Part shown: positions 9,001-17,503 of the stretch, in pieces
Layout of the letters: each line of letters opens with the position of its first letter
Numbering within the stretch: position 1 is the first letter of the stretch
Source: Alphaproteobacteria bacterium
Lineage (GTDB): Bacteria; Pseudomonadota; Alphaproteobacteria; Micropepsales; Micropepsaceae
DNA length: 64,000 nucleotides
Reading direction: 5' to 3'
Assembly (NCBI GenBank): GCA_017983635.1
Contig: JAGOBA010000004.1
Span: 124,001-188,000, forward strand
Translations under genes and position numbers: made by a program
Notes under the pieces: model-generated
Seen by the model: only the letters and a program-made list of their open reading frames with translations
Database searches by the model: none
Told to the model about the DNA's origin: nothing

Positions 9001-9183
9001 CAGAGCCGGCTTGCCATCGGCATCGTGGTGTTCGCCGGTGTGATCTTCTCTACGGCGCTGACGCTCTATGTCGTGCCCGTGTTCTACGATCTGCTCGCGC
9101 GCTTCACCCGCTCACCCGGCGCGATCGCGGCGGAGATCGCAACATGGGAACGCGAGAATCCGGGTGTGACGGCCGGAAAGTAG
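6064..9183 (+). CDS. RND multidrug efflux permease (HAE1 family, AcrB-like)
   Basis: This 1039-residue protein starts with the canonical MNLYELCIRRPVFAIVISLL and has the twelve-helix, two large periplasmic loop layout of AcrB-type pumps. The proton-relay pair is seen in TM4 (IGLVVDDAIVVLENV). The TM11 region carries GLAAKNGILIVEFANQL with the relay Lys. The length matches the HAE1 family. It uses the proton motive force to extrude hydrophobic compounds together with the upstream adaptor. It starts at GTG 6064 inside the end of the adaptor gene (GTGA overlap). The substrate range cannot be inferred. Confidence 0.93.
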   Translation: MNLYELCIRRPVFAIVISLLIVAFGVLSFERLPLRELPDIDPPVVSVQTSYPGASSAVVETRVTQPLEDAVAGIEGIDTISSSSRDGSSSVNITFRLTRDIEAAANDVRNAVSRALGQLPEEVDPPEVQKAEADGSPIMFLNMTSTAMSRMELTDYAERYIVDRLSTVDGVSRVAVFGEQRALRIWLDRVALAARGLTVADVEAALRAENVELPAGRLESASRNLTIRVERGYQTAQDFRNLVIKRSGDEHLVRLGEVARVEIGPRERRAAFRGNAQDQVGIPIFKQSISNQLAVARGVRAEVEAIKANLPAHIQLVVAVDYSTFIEESVNEVYVTLGITGGLVLLVIFLFLGNLRAAIVPAVTVPVCLLGAMILLAAFGASINLLTLLALVLAIGLVVDDAIVVLENVQRRVDLGEPAKIAAVRGTRQVAFAVMATTAVLLAVFAPIVFLEGTVGRLFSELGIALGAAVAISALVALTLSPMMCSQLLVPVGREGPLSRTIHTATEWLGDRYRRSLQASLAHPWIVFATFAGVLAVTALLFRAVPGEIAPTEDRGIFDISVSLPEGTGYDAAFKQMVEIEKALMPLVKEGSATRLIIRVPGSFGASSDFNGGRGIVVLGPWGRRPPQAEVIEQVSKTLRKFANVRGNAVPRSSFGRGGGGNNPVQFVIGGSSFAELVQWRDKLMERAEQNPGLVNVDSDYKETKPQLNVRIDPTRAADLGVSVATVGRTLETMLGTRRIGTFIDRGEEYDIVVEGLEANRRQPSDLTNILVRSQRTGALIPLSNLVTSNEAAAATNLNRFNRLRSITISAGLAPGTTLGQALDFLEEAAREVLPTTAQIDYRGQSLEYKESRSTLAFTFGLALLIVFLVLAAQFESFIHPFVIIMTVPLAVAGALFGLWAVGATLNIYSQIGIVMLVGLAAKNGILIVEFANQLRDEGLNIRDALVEASITRFRPILMTSLATSIGALPLILYEGAGAQSRLAIGIVVFAGVIFSTALTLYVVPVFYDLLARFTRSPGAIAAEIATWERENPGVTAGK

Positions 9184-9187
9184 GCCT

Positions 9188-9862
9188 CTAAGCGGCAGGG
9201 ACGATCGGTGTTTTATCGCTCGGCGTGCGGTGCAGATAGGAAATGCGATCGGGTCCAACCACGCCGCCCGAAACGATCATGGCCATAGCTTGATCTGCGG
9301 TCATGTCGACGGGAATGACTTTCTCGGAAGGGACGATTTCCAAATAGCCCGACGTCGGGTTCGGCGCGGTCGGTACGAACACCGCGGTCAGTTCCGCGCC
9401 GGTCGTGGTTTCCGTGAACGTGCGCATGGCGAAGCCGATGGCGCGCATGTCGCCGTTCGGGAAGTCGATGAGGACGACGCGCTGGACGGTGCCGGACTTC
9501 GGCTGGAGAGCGGCGATCACCTTTTTCGTCGAGGAGTAGATCATGTGCACGAACGGCACCCGCTCAAGCAGGGACTCGAACCCGCCTATCAGTTGCTGTC
9601 CGACGACCCGGGTTGCCAGGGCGCCGATCAGGTAGAGCACGCACAGCGCGAAGGCCATGCCGATTACGTAGAGGAAGAGCGGGCTGCTCACGGCGGAGGC
9701 GATGGCGTCCGGGAGGATTGCTCCCAATTGCTCGGCGGTCCAGGTCGCCCAGGGGCTACCGAAGTAGGACAGGGCATCAAAGATGAGCTTTAGTACAAAC
9801 CAAACCGCCGCTAGGGGCAGGATGGTCAGCACGCCTGCGATCATATTCTGCTGAATGTTCAA
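9188..9862 (-). CDS. DUF502 family membrane protein
   Basis: This 224-residue protein has two N-terminal transmembrane segments (VLTILPLAAVWFVLKLIF, about residues 10-30, and LFLYVIGMAFALCVLYLIG, about 65-85). The soluble part has the DUF502 landmarks LLERVPFVHMIYSSTKK and VFVPTAPNPTSGYLEIVP. The function is unknown. A second DUF502 gene lies at 19393. The start is taken as TTG 9862, with GGGAG 8 bases upstream. An ATG six codons later is possible. Confidence 0.85.
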   Translation of the reverse strand: MNIQQNMIAGVLTILPLAAVWFVLKLIFDALSYFGSPWATWTAEQLGAILPDAIASAVSSPLFLYVIGMAFALCVLYLIGALATRVVGQQLIGGFESLLERVPFVHMIYSSTKKVIAALQPKSGTVQRVVLIDFPNGDMRAIGFAMRTFTETTTGAELTAVFVPTAPNPTSGYLEIVPSEKVIPVDMTADQAMAMIVSGGVVGPDRISYLHRTPSDKTPIVPAA

Positions 9863-10080
9863 GGGCGGGCTCCCGCCAAATCACCATGGGTTGCAACAGT
9901 ATCTGGTGAGTCGGCTTTGGAACAACAAAGCACACGGTTCGCGGGTCGTTTGGTGGTATCGCACAAAACCTGACGGGAACTGTGACTATCCACAGGGCAA
10001 TTGCGCGGCGATTCAGGCCTTCCGCCTGGCGAAGGGGATCGTGTAGATTCGCTCCCCGTAAGTAGCGCTCTGGGTTTGTC

Positions 10081-11178
10081 ATGAGATTTCGTGAGATCGC
10101 GATGATGGCTTTTGCCGCCGTCGCACTGGTTTTGGTGCAGGCCGGTGCCGCCCTGGCGCAGCCTGCGGATTTGTGGACCGTTACGAACGTAGCGGTCGAT
10201 GCGACCGGGAACAGCCCGTCGGCGGCCAAGGATGCGGCGCTGTCACAGGGGCGGCAGAAGGCTTGGGCAGAAGTCTTCCGGCGGATTACGCCGGCCGGCG
10301 AGAAGCCGCCACCGCTGACGGACCAAGAGCTTGAGCCGATGGTCAAGAGCTTCGACATTTCAGGCGAGAAGCACTCAAGCACCCGCTATCTGGCGACGGT
10401 GACCTACGTGTTCAGCCCGACGGCGGTGCGCTCGGCACTGCGCAAGACCGGAACACAGTTCAGCGAGTCGACGGCGAAGCCGGTGCTTGTGGTGGCGCTG
10501 AACGGCACGGCTTGGCAGCCTGAGTCGGCATGGGGCCGTGCTTGGGCGGCGCAGTCCCGCCGCGGGCGGCTGGTTCCGGTCGCTGTGCCGGTTGGCGATG
10601 TTCAGGACGTGGCGGCGCTGGCGGCGGTGTCGTCGGCGGCGGATTGGGGGACGATGAAGCCGCTCGCGGATCGGTATGGCGCGAGTTCGGTGCTCGTCGC
10701 CTCGGCCGGCCGGGGCTCCGGCGGCCTGCAGATCAACATGACGCAAATCCGGCCGGATGGCCGCTCGCAGCGCAGTGGCTCATATGCGCCACAGGCGAGC
10801 GAAGACGAAACCGCCCTCGCTACGCGGGCGGCTGGCGCGATCGCAGATAGTCTGCAAGAAGATTGGAAGCGCACGACGTCGGTCGACTACGGCCAGCAGA
10901 GTACGATCTCCGCCACGGTCGCATTCACCAGCCTGTCGGAATGGGTCAGCATCAGGCGCAAGCTTGAGCAGACGAAGCTGATCCAGCTGCTTGCGGTGGA
11001 AGAAGTGAACATGACCAGCGCGCGGATGCGTTTGGATTATGTGGGCAAGGTCGATCAGCTTCAGACGGCGTTGTCGCAGACGAATCTTTTCCTCACGCCC
11101 GACAGTCAGGGCAACTGGATGCTGAGCCGCAATGCAGGAGCAACAACCGCAGCAGGCCCGGGCTCGGTGGTTCCTTAA
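10081..11178 (+). CDS. DUF2066 domain secreted protein
   Basis: This 365-residue protein has a signal peptide (MMAFAAVALVLVQAGAALAQ). The DUF2066 N-terminal block follows: LWTVTNVAVDATGNS, then AALSQGRQKAWAEVFRRI. The function is unestablished. In alphaproteobacteria the gene is commonly next to a CDP-alcohol phosphatidyltransferase and hda, as here. Its last 47 bases overlap the downstream phosphatidyltransferase gene in another frame, indicating co-transcription. Confidence 0.82.
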   Translation: MRFREIAMMAFAAVALVLVQAGAALAQPADLWTVTNVAVDATGNSPSAAKDAALSQGRQKAWAEVFRRITPAGEKPPPLTDQELEPMVKSFDISGEKHSSTRYLATVTYVFSPTAVRSALRKTGTQFSESTAKPVLVVALNGTAWQPESAWGRAWAAQSRRGRLVPVAVPVGDVQDVAALAAVSSAADWGTMKPLADRYGASSVLVASAGRGSGGLQINMTQIRPDGRSQRSGSYAPQASEDETALATRAAGAIADSLQEDWKRTTSVDYGQQSTISATVAFTSLSEWVSIRRKLEQTKLIQLLAVEEVNMTSARMRLDYVGKVDQLQTALSQTNLFLTPDSQGNWMLSRNAGATTAAGPGSVVP

Positions 11179-11749
11179 GCCGTCTCGCTATGGCCTCACG
11201 CCGGCCAACGGTGTGACGGCTATCCGCCTGGTCTTGGTGCCGTTCATCGCCGTTGCCTTGCTGAAAGAGCGGTTCGACGAAGCGTTTTGGATGACGATGA
11301 TTGCCGGCGCGTCGGACGCGGTGGACGGGTACATCGCGCGTGTCTTCGGGCACAAGTCGCGGCTTGGCGCCTACCTCGATCCGATCGCCGACAAGCTGTT
11401 GATCGTCACGCTTTTTGGCATCTTGACCTATCAAGGTCATTTACCGGCGTGGCTCATGGCGTTGGTGCTGGCGCGCGATCTGGCGATCGTGATTACGGTC
11501 GCCATGTTCACGCGGATGAAGAAGTCCGGCTTGCGCATGCAGCCGCTCTTCATCAGCAAGGCGACAACGTTTGCCCAACTGACTTTGTTGATTGCGACCA
11601 TGGCCGATTTGGCGTTCGGGCTCGGCTGGAACGAGTTGCGGATGTGGCTCGCATGGATTGCGGCGGCGCTGACGGTCGGGTCGTGGGTTGCTTACTTCTT
11701 CGAAGGCTTGCGGGCGGTGCGCACGCCCGATGCCGTGACCAACGCTTAA
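11132..11749 (+). CDS. CDP-alcohol phosphatidyltransferase family protein (PgsA-like)
   Basis: This 205-residue integral membrane enzyme has the family catalytic signature DG-x2-AR-x8-G-x3-D-x3-D, seen as DAVDGYIARVFGHKSR followed by LGAYLDPIADKLL. The N-terminal helix LTPANGVTAIRLVLVPF is typical of phosphatidylglycerophosphate synthases. It transfers a phosphatidyl group from CDP-diacylglycerol to an alcohol, but glycerol-3-phosphate specificity is not proven. The start lies within the DUF2066 gene, and hda follows after 5 bp. Confidence 0.85.
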   Translation: MQEQQPQQARARWFLKPSRYGLTPANGVTAIRLVLVPFIAVALLKERFDEAFWMTMIAGASDAVDGYIARVFGHKSRLGAYLDPIADKLLIVTLFGILTYQGHLPAWLMALVLARDLAIVITVAMFTRMKKSGLRMQPLFISKATTFAQLTLLIATMADLAFGLGWNELRMWLAWIAAALTVGSWVAYFFEGLRAVRTPDAVTNA

Positions 11750-11754
11750 GCGCC

Positions 11755-12468
11755 ATGCCCGGGTCCGATCAGTTGCCGTTTTCCTTTGAGGCTCGGCGCA
11801 GCTACGCGCGTGATGATTTTGTTCCGGGCGCGACGAACGCAGCGGCACTCGCGCTGGTCGATGCTTGGCCGCAATGGCCGGCGCGCGTATCGGCACTGTG
11901 GGGGCCGCAGGGTTCCGGCAAGACGCATCTCGGTCAGATCTGGCGCGCGCAAAGCGGGGCGACGGAGATGGCGCCGGAGGCGTTGACCGTTGATGTCGTC
12001 GCGGCGCTTGCCCCGGGTGCTTCGGTGTTGATCGACAACGCCGACCGGGTTGTGGGCGGGGCGGCGCTGTTTCACTTGTTCAACTTCGTCAACCAGAGCA
12101 ACGGTTGGTTGTTGATGACCGGCGGCGACGCGCCGCAGCGCTGGCGGACGAGCGTTCCGGATCTTCACTCCCGGTTAACCTCGGTATCCGGGGCGGCGCT
12201 GGAGGCGCCCGATGAACCCTTGCTGGCCAGGGTTTTGCTGAAGCTTTTCGCCGACCGGCAACTTAAGCTTCCCGAAGCTCTGATCGACTATCTTGTGCCC
12301 AGGCTCAGGCGCTCGTTTGCCGATGCGGAACGGATCACCGTTCTGATCGACAGGTTGGCGTTGCAACAAAAACGTCGCATTTCGGTCGATCTTGGGACGA
12401 AGGCGCTACGGCTGCTTGAGGCCGAGCGTGAGGTTCGCTCGACTGACAATGAAGACGGATTGGTCTAG
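11755..12468 (+). CDS. hda: DnaA-homologous regulatory protein Hda/HdaA
   Basis: This is a 237-residue protein with homology to the DnaA AAA+ domain but no origin-binding domain IV. The N-terminal QLPFSF fits the sliding-clamp binding motif of Hda proteins. Walker A is LWGPQGSGKTHL, followed by a Walker B-like SVLIDNADRV and the sensor-2 region near the C-terminus. Hda with the DNA-loaded clamp stimulates ATP hydrolysis by DnaA and so limits re-initiation. It is placed between the phosphatidyltransferase and ppk, a common alphaproteobacterial order. The ATG at 11755 is chosen because the clamp motif follows within six residues. Confidence 0.85.
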   Translation: MPGSDQLPFSFEARRSYARDDFVPGATNAAALALVDAWPQWPARVSALWGPQGSGKTHLGQIWRAQSGATEMAPEALTVDVVAALAPGASVLIDNADRVVGGAALFHLFNFVNQSNGWLLMTGGDAPQRWRTSVPDLHSRLTSVSGAALEAPDEPLLARVLLKLFADRQLKLPEALIDYLVPRLRRSFADAERITVLIDRLALQQKRRISVDLGTKALRLLEAEREVRSTDNEDGLV

Positions 12469-12501
12469 GGTCGCGACCGTTCGGTGGGGTGTTTCAGGTC
12501 G

Positions 12502-14733
12502 ATGGAAAGCGGTACGACCAAGCGTGATTCAACATCTGCGGCCGCGTCGCCAACGGCGTCGCGGCGGGAGATGCGCGCGGCCGCTAAGGCGATCGATCCG
12601 AAGTCGCCGGAGCGGCTGATCAATCGGGAACTGTCGTGGCTTGCGTTCAACACCCGCGTGCTCGACGAAGCAAAGAACGAGCGGCACCCGCTGTTGGAGC
12701 GCTTGCGCTTCCTCTCGATCTCGGCCGCGAACTTGGACGAGTTTTACATGGTACGGGTCGCCGGCCTGAGGGGCATGGTCAACGCGCACGTCGCTACGTT
12801 GTCCGATGACGGTCTGCCGCCCCAGCGACAGCTTGATGCGATCAACGCGATGGCGTCCGATCTGATGTCGGAGCAACAGCGGGCTTGGTTGGACCTGAAC
12901 AGCTTGTTGCGCAAGGCCGGGATCGCCGTTATCGAACCGAAGGAACTTTCCGAGGCGGACCGGCAGTGGTTGGAGGCGCGCTTCATGAGCGACGTCTATC
13001 CGGTGTTGACGCCGCTTGCGATCGATCCGGCGCATCCGTTTCCCTTCATCCCGAATATGGGGCTCTCACTTGCGTTGCAGCTGCGGCGCAAGGATGGGCG
13101 CGAGATGGATGCGCTGATCCCGATCCCGGCGCGGCTTGCGCGTTTCATCCGCTTGCCGCAGTCGGGCAACGGCAGTTCGCCCTCGATCCGTTTCATCGCA
13201 GTCGAAAAGGTCATTGGCGAGTTTTTGGACAAGCTGTTTCCTGGCTGTGACGTTGCCGGTCGCGGTTGCTTTCGCGTGCTGCGTGACAGCGATATCGAAG
13301 TCGCCGAAGAAGCCGAAGACTTGGTGCGCTGGTTCGAAGGTGCGTTGAAGCGGCGCAAACGCGGCAGCGTTATCCGGATGAAGTTCGAAGCGTCGATGCC
13401 AACCGACTTGCGTGCGTTCATCGCCGATCAGATGGATCTCGATGGGCATGAGCCGGTAAACGTCGAAGGCATTTTGGGTTTGGCGGATACTAGCCAGTTG
13501 ATCATCAGCGAGCGGCCGGACTTGGCGTTCAAGCCCTATAACGCGCGCTTCCCGGAGCGTATCCGCGAGTTCAACGGCGATTGTTTCGCGGCGATCCGGG
13601 CAAAGGATTTGATCGTCCATCATCCGTTCGAATCCTTCGACGTGGTGGTCCAGTTTCTGCGTCAGGCGGCGGCCGACCCTGACGTGATGTCGATCAAGCA
13701 AACGCTTTATCGGACCGGCAACGATTCGCCGGTCGTGAAGGCCTTGATCGAGGCGGCCGAGGCCGGCAAGTCGGTCACTGCGATCGTCGAGCTGAAGGCG
13801 CGCTTCGACGAGGCGGCAAACATTCGCTGGGCGCGCGATTTGGAGCGGGCGGGCGTGCAGGTCGTGTTCGGCTTCATGCAGCTGAAGACGCACGCAAAGC
13901 TGTCATTGGTCGTGAGGCGCGAAGGTGGCGCTTTGCGGACCTATACGCACTTCGGCACCGGCAACTATCACGCGACGACGGCGCGGATTTACACGGACCT
14001 GTCGCTGTTCACGGCCGATCAGGCGCTGGGCAGTGATGCGGGGCGCGTGTTCAACTTTATCACCGGCTACGCCGAGCCCTCGCATCTGGAGAAGCTCACC
14101 GTATCGCCGCTCAACCTGCGCAAGACGCTGATCGAGCACATCAACAACGAGATCGCTCACGCGAAAGCGGGGCGGCCGGGGCACATTTGGGCAAAGCTGA
14201 ATGCTCTGGTCGACGCCCGGGTGATCGACGAGCTCTACAAGGCCAGCCAAGCCGGGGTGAAGATCGAGCTTGTGGTGCGCGGCATCTGCTGCTTGAGGCC
14301 GGGCATCCCGAGCCTCTCGGAAAACATTAAGGTCAAGAGCATCGTAGGGCGCTTCCTCGAACACGCCCGGATTGTGTGTTTCGGCAACGGCAATGGGTTG
14401 CCCAGCTCCGACGCCAAAGTGTACATCTCCTCCGCCGATTGGATGCCGCGCAACCTCGACCGCCGGGTCGAGGTGTTGGTTCCGGTCGAGAACCCGACGG
14501 TGCACGAGCAGGTGATGGGCCAAATCATGGATGCAAACCTGCGCGACGTTGCGCAGAGCTGGTGGTTGAACACAGACGGCTCGTACAGCCGCTCGGTCGG
14601 CTTTGACGCGCCCGACGCGTTCAGCGCGCACGAGTACTTCATGACGAACCCCAGCCTTTCCGGCCGGGGCAGCAAGGGCCTGGCGAAGCGCGGGCCGAAA
14701 GCCTCCGGCCGCGGCCGTTCGAAGGGTCAGTAA
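12502..14733 (+). CDS. ppk1: Polyphosphate kinase 1
   Basis: This 743-residue enzyme reversibly polymerises the gamma-phosphate of ATP into polyphosphate. The N-domain begins with [17 protein letters not shown]. The two phospholipase D-like C-domains hold the autophosphorylated His in [12 protein letters not shown] and the second conserved block [19 protein letters not shown]. The length fits the family. An in-frame GTG at 12484 could add six residues. It sits 33 bp after hda and 5 bp before the ppx gene, so synthesis and breakdown of polyphosphate are likely co-expressed. Confidence 0.95.
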   Translation: MESGTTKRDSTSAAASPTASRREMRAAAKAIDPKSPERLINRELSWLAFNTRVLDEAKNERHPLLERLRFLSISAANLDEFYMVRVAGLRGMVNAHVATLSDDGLPPQRQLDAINAMASDLMSEQQRAWLDLNSLLRKAGIAVIEPKELSEADRQWLEARFMSDVYPVLTPLAIDPAHPFPFIPNMGLSLALQLRRKDGREMDALIPIPARLARFIRLPQSGNGSSPSIRFIAVEKVIGEFLDKLFPGCDVAGRGCFRVLRDSDIEVAEEAEDLVRWFEGALKRRKRGSVIRMKFEASMPTDLRAFIADQMDLDGHEPVNVEGILGLADTSQLIISERPDLAFKPYNARFPERIREFNGDCFAAIRAKDLIVHHPFESFDVVVQFLRQAAADPDVMSIKQTLYRTGNDSPVVKALIEAAEAGKSVTAIVELKARFDEAANIRWARDLERAGVQVVFGFMQLKTHAKLSLVVRREGGALRTYTHFGTGNYHATTARIYTDLSLFTADQALGSDAGRVFNFITGYAEPSHLEKLTVSPLNLRKTLIEHINNEIAHAKAGRPGHIWAKLNALVDARVIDELYKASQAGVKIELVVRGICCLRPGIPSLSENIKVKSIVGRFLEHARIVCFGNGNGLPSSDAKVYISSADWMPRNLDRRVEVLVPVENPTVHEQVMGQIMDANLRDVAQSWWLNTDGSYSRSVGFDAPDAFSAHEYFMTNPSLSGRGSKGLAKRGPKASGRGRSKGQ

Positions 14734-14738
14734 CGGCA

Positions 14739-16244
14739 ATGGCCGGTGCCGCAGAGAGCAACCGCCGCCCGGCGGGAGCGTCCGTCGCGCCTGTGGCGGT
14801 GGTCGACATTGGGTCGAACTCGGTGCGCCTCGTGATCTACGACCGGCTCTCGCGTAGCCCGGCGTCCTTTTTCAACGAAAAATCTTTGTGCGCGATCGGG
14901 CGCAACATGGTGACGACGGGACGGCTCGATGACGAGGGCAGCGACGCGGCAATTGCGGCGCTCGGGCGCTTTCGCGAAGTGGCGGCGGCCGTTGGCGTGT
15001 CGCGGATCGAGGCGGTGGCGACTGCGGCGGTGCGCGACGCCAAGAATGGGAACGAGTTCGTGGCGCGGGCGCGCGACGCGCTCGGCGGGTCGATCCGGAT
15101 ATTGACGGGTGAGGAAGAGGCGCGGTTTGCGGCGGAAGGCGTGCTCGCCGCGATGCCTGATGCTGATGGGATCGTCGGCGACCTGGGCGGCGGTAGTCTC
15201 GAGCTAGCCGTCGTGTCCGGAGGCAAGCAGTCGCCCGGTCTGACGTTGCCGTTCGGCCCGTTGCGGCTGATGGATGCTTCCGAGGGACGGATCGAGAAGG
15301 CGCGCGACATCGTCGACCGCGGCCTCGAGAATGTTGCTTGGCTTGACAAGCTCAAGGGCAAGGCTCTCTACGCGGTTGGCGGCGTGTGGCGCAACATCGC
15401 GCGCATCCATATGGAAGACGCCGAGCATCCGATCCGCGTACTGCATCACTATGAGATTCCCCGCGATCGCGCGATGAGCTTCACCCACTTCTTGTCGGGC
15501 CTGTCGCGCAAATCGTTGGAGGCGACGGTTGCGGTGACACGCCGGCGCGCGGAGGCCATTCCGTATGGCGCAGTTGTGATGGAGCGGCTGGTCAAGGTTG
15601 CGAAGCTGGAGCGGGTCGTGATCTCCGCGTTCGGTGTGCGCGAAGGGGTGTTGTTCGCAAAGCTCCCTGCGGACGAGCGGGCGAAGGATCCACTGATCTC
15701 GGCCTGCGAGGAGATTGCTGTTCGCGCCGGTCGTGATCCGGCGTTGGGCCGCGTGCTGGAACGCTGGACGGCGCCGCTGTTCACCGGCGCCGACAGAGAG
15801 TTCGACCGGTTGCGGCGGGCGGCGTGCTACTTGGCCGACGCGGGCTGGCGCGGGCATCCCGATCATCGCGCGGAGCAGACCTACAGTGACGTGTTGAACG
15901 CGCCGTTCATCGGCGTAGATCACACCGGCCGTGCGCTATTGGCGTTGGCGATGTATCACCGCTATGGCGGCGAGGACGAACGTTCCACCAAGCGCGTGCA
16001 ACGTTTTGTTGGCGACGACGTGGCGCGCAAGGCCAAGTCGCTGGGGCTTGCGCTGCGCGCGGCGTTGGTGATGGCAGGGCCTTCGCCGGAATTGCTCGGC
16101 GAGACGGCGGTGAAGCTGACGCCGAATTCGCTGTTGGTCACGATCCCGCGCGCGCATCAGGCGCTGGTGGCGGAGGCGATCACCAAGCGGCTGGAAGCGC
16201 TCGCCGGTGCGTTCGACCGCACGATGCGGATTGAGCTTCGCTAA
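14739..16244 (+). CDS. ppx: Exopolyphosphatase / guanosine pentaphosphate phosphohydrolase (Ppx/GppA)
   Basis: This 501-residue protein has the ASKHA-fold phosphatase core. The phosphate-binding loop is VVDIGSNSVRLVIYD near the N-terminus, the catalytic region carries LTGEEEARFAAEG, and the second loop is VGDLGGGSLELAVV. The C-terminal helical HD-like region (about residues 310-500) is as in GppA-type enzymes. It hydrolyses terminal phosphates of polyphosphate or pppGpp. It directly follows ppk1 with a 5-bp gap. Its stop overlaps the stop of convergent rnd. Confidence 0.92.
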   Translation: MAGAAESNRRPAGASVAPVAVVDIGSNSVRLVIYDRLSRSPASFFNEKSLCAIGRNMVTTGRLDDEGSDAAIAALGRFREVAAAVGVSRIEAVATAAVRDAKNGNEFVARARDALGGSIRILTGEEEARFAAEGVLAAMPDADGIVGDLGGGSLELAVVSGGKQSPGLTLPFGPLRLMDASEGRIEKARDIVDRGLENVAWLDKLKGKALYAVGGVWRNIARIHMEDAEHPIRVLHHYEIPRDRAMSFTHFLSGLSRKSLEATVAVTRRRAEAIPYGAVVMERLVKVAKLERVVISAFGVREGVLFAKLPADERAKDPLISACEEIAVRAGRDPALGRVLERWTAPLFTGADREFDRLRRAACYLADAGWRGHPDHRAEQTYSDVLNAPFIGVDHTGRALLALAMYHRYGGEDERSTKRVQRFVGDDVARKAKSLGLALRAALVMAGPSPELLGETAVKLTPNSLLVTIPRAHQALVAEAITKRLEALAGAFDRTMRIELR

Positions 16245-17395
16245 CTTTCCACCGCCACCACAACGGCCTTGCGATCGCGGATCGAGAGCGCGATGCGGCC
16301 GTGTTTGAGTTCTAGGGCGGCGCTGCCGAAGATTTCGCGGCGCCAGCCTTGGAGGGCGGGAACGTCTGCCTTGTCGTCGGCGGCGATTTGGTCGAGGTCC
16401 GACGAAGACGCGATCAGCTTTTGCGCGACGCCGTGCGCTTCGCATTGGATCTTCAAGAGCACGCGCATCATGTCGCCCAGCACCGGCGGGATCGCCGGCG
16501 GCGGGCCGCGGTCGATGTCGGGGATGGCGGAGGCCGGCAGGGCGAGGCCCGTCTTCACGGCCTCGGTCAAGCCATGTGCGGCGCGCGATGAGGCAAAGCC
16601 GCGTGGGATGCCGCGTAGGCTGTCGAGGTCCTCGGTCGTTTGCGGCGCTTGGGCTGCGATTTCGAACAGCGCTTCGTCTTTCATGACGCGGCTGCGCGGG
16701 ACGTCGCGTTCTTGCGCCAGGCGTTCGCGCCAGGCGGAGATTTCCATGAGCACTGCGGTAAAGCGGCGGTTGCCGCCGCGCATCTTCAGGCGTCGCCAGG
16801 ATTCTTCGGGCTTTAGCTCGTAGGTCTCCGGCGAGCGTAGAACGTCGAGTTCTTCTTCCAGCCAGTGCGAGCGGCCGGACTTGTCGAGCTGCTTCTTAAG
16901 CGACTCGTACACGCGACAGAGATGCGTGACGTCGGAGAGCGCGTAGGTCAGCTGCTTGTCGCTCAACGGGCGTCTGGACCAATCGGTGAAGCGCGAGGAT
17001 TTGTCGATCTGGGCGTGGGCGAGCTCGCGGACCAGCGTCTCGTAGGCCGCCGAGTCGCCGAAGCCGCAGACCATAGCGGCGACCTGGGTGTCAAACAGGG
17101 GGGCCGGAATCACGTTGGCCTGGTGAAAGAAAATCTCCAGGTCTTGGCGGGCGGCGTGGAAGACCTTCACGACGGTCGGCGAGCGGAACAGATCGTAGAG
17201 GGGCGCGAGGTCGAGGCCGGGGGCCAAAGGGTCGATCACGACGCCGAAGCCCGGGATCGCCGCCTGCAGCAGGCAGAGCTTTGGCCAATAGGTCGTGTCG
17301 CGCATGAACTCCGTGTCGATGGCGACATACGGTGCGCTCGCGAAGCGGGTGCAGGCTTCGGCGAGTTCGCCGTTCGACGTGATGACAGTGACCAT
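16241..17395 (-). CDS. rnd: Ribonuclease D
   Basis: This 384-residue 3'-5' exoribonuclease is involved in tRNA and structured-RNA 3' maturation. The DEDD catalytic residues appear in YVAIDTEFMRDTTYW (first motif), in the second motif around TVVKVFHAARQDLEIF, and in LTYALSDVTHLCRVYESL (third motif). An HRDC domain occupies about residues 205-290. The start is ATG 17395, where the conserved N-terminus MVTVITSNGELAEAC begins. The frame is open further upstream, but without conserved residues. It is divergent from aspS. Confidence 0.92.
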   Translation of the reverse strand: MVTVITSNGELAEACTRFASAPYVAIDTEFMRDTTYWPKLCLLQAAIPGFGVVIDPLAPGLDLAPLYDLFRSPTVVKVFHAARQDLEIFFHQANVIPAPLFDTQVAAMVCGFGDSAAYETLVRELAHAQIDKSSRFTDWSRRPLSDKQLTYALSDVTHLCRVYESLKKQLDKSGRSHWLEEELDVLRSPETYELKPEESWRRLKMRGGNRRFTAVLMEISAWRERLAQERDVPRSRVMKDEALFEIAAQAPQTTEDLDSLRGIPRGFASSRAAHGLTEAVKTGLALPASAIPDIDRGPPPAIPPVLGDMMRVLLKIQCEAHGVAQKLIASSSDLDQIAADDKADVPALQGWRREIFGSAALELKHGRIALSIRDRKAVVVAVES

Positions 17396-17503
17396 TGGAG
17401 GGGTGCTATAGCCCAAGATTCGTGCCCTTGACAGGTGGCGCGGGGCGACCCCACAACGGGCGCCCTTTAAGCCCCTGTCGCGCCCAAGAATCAAGGAATT
17501 CCC

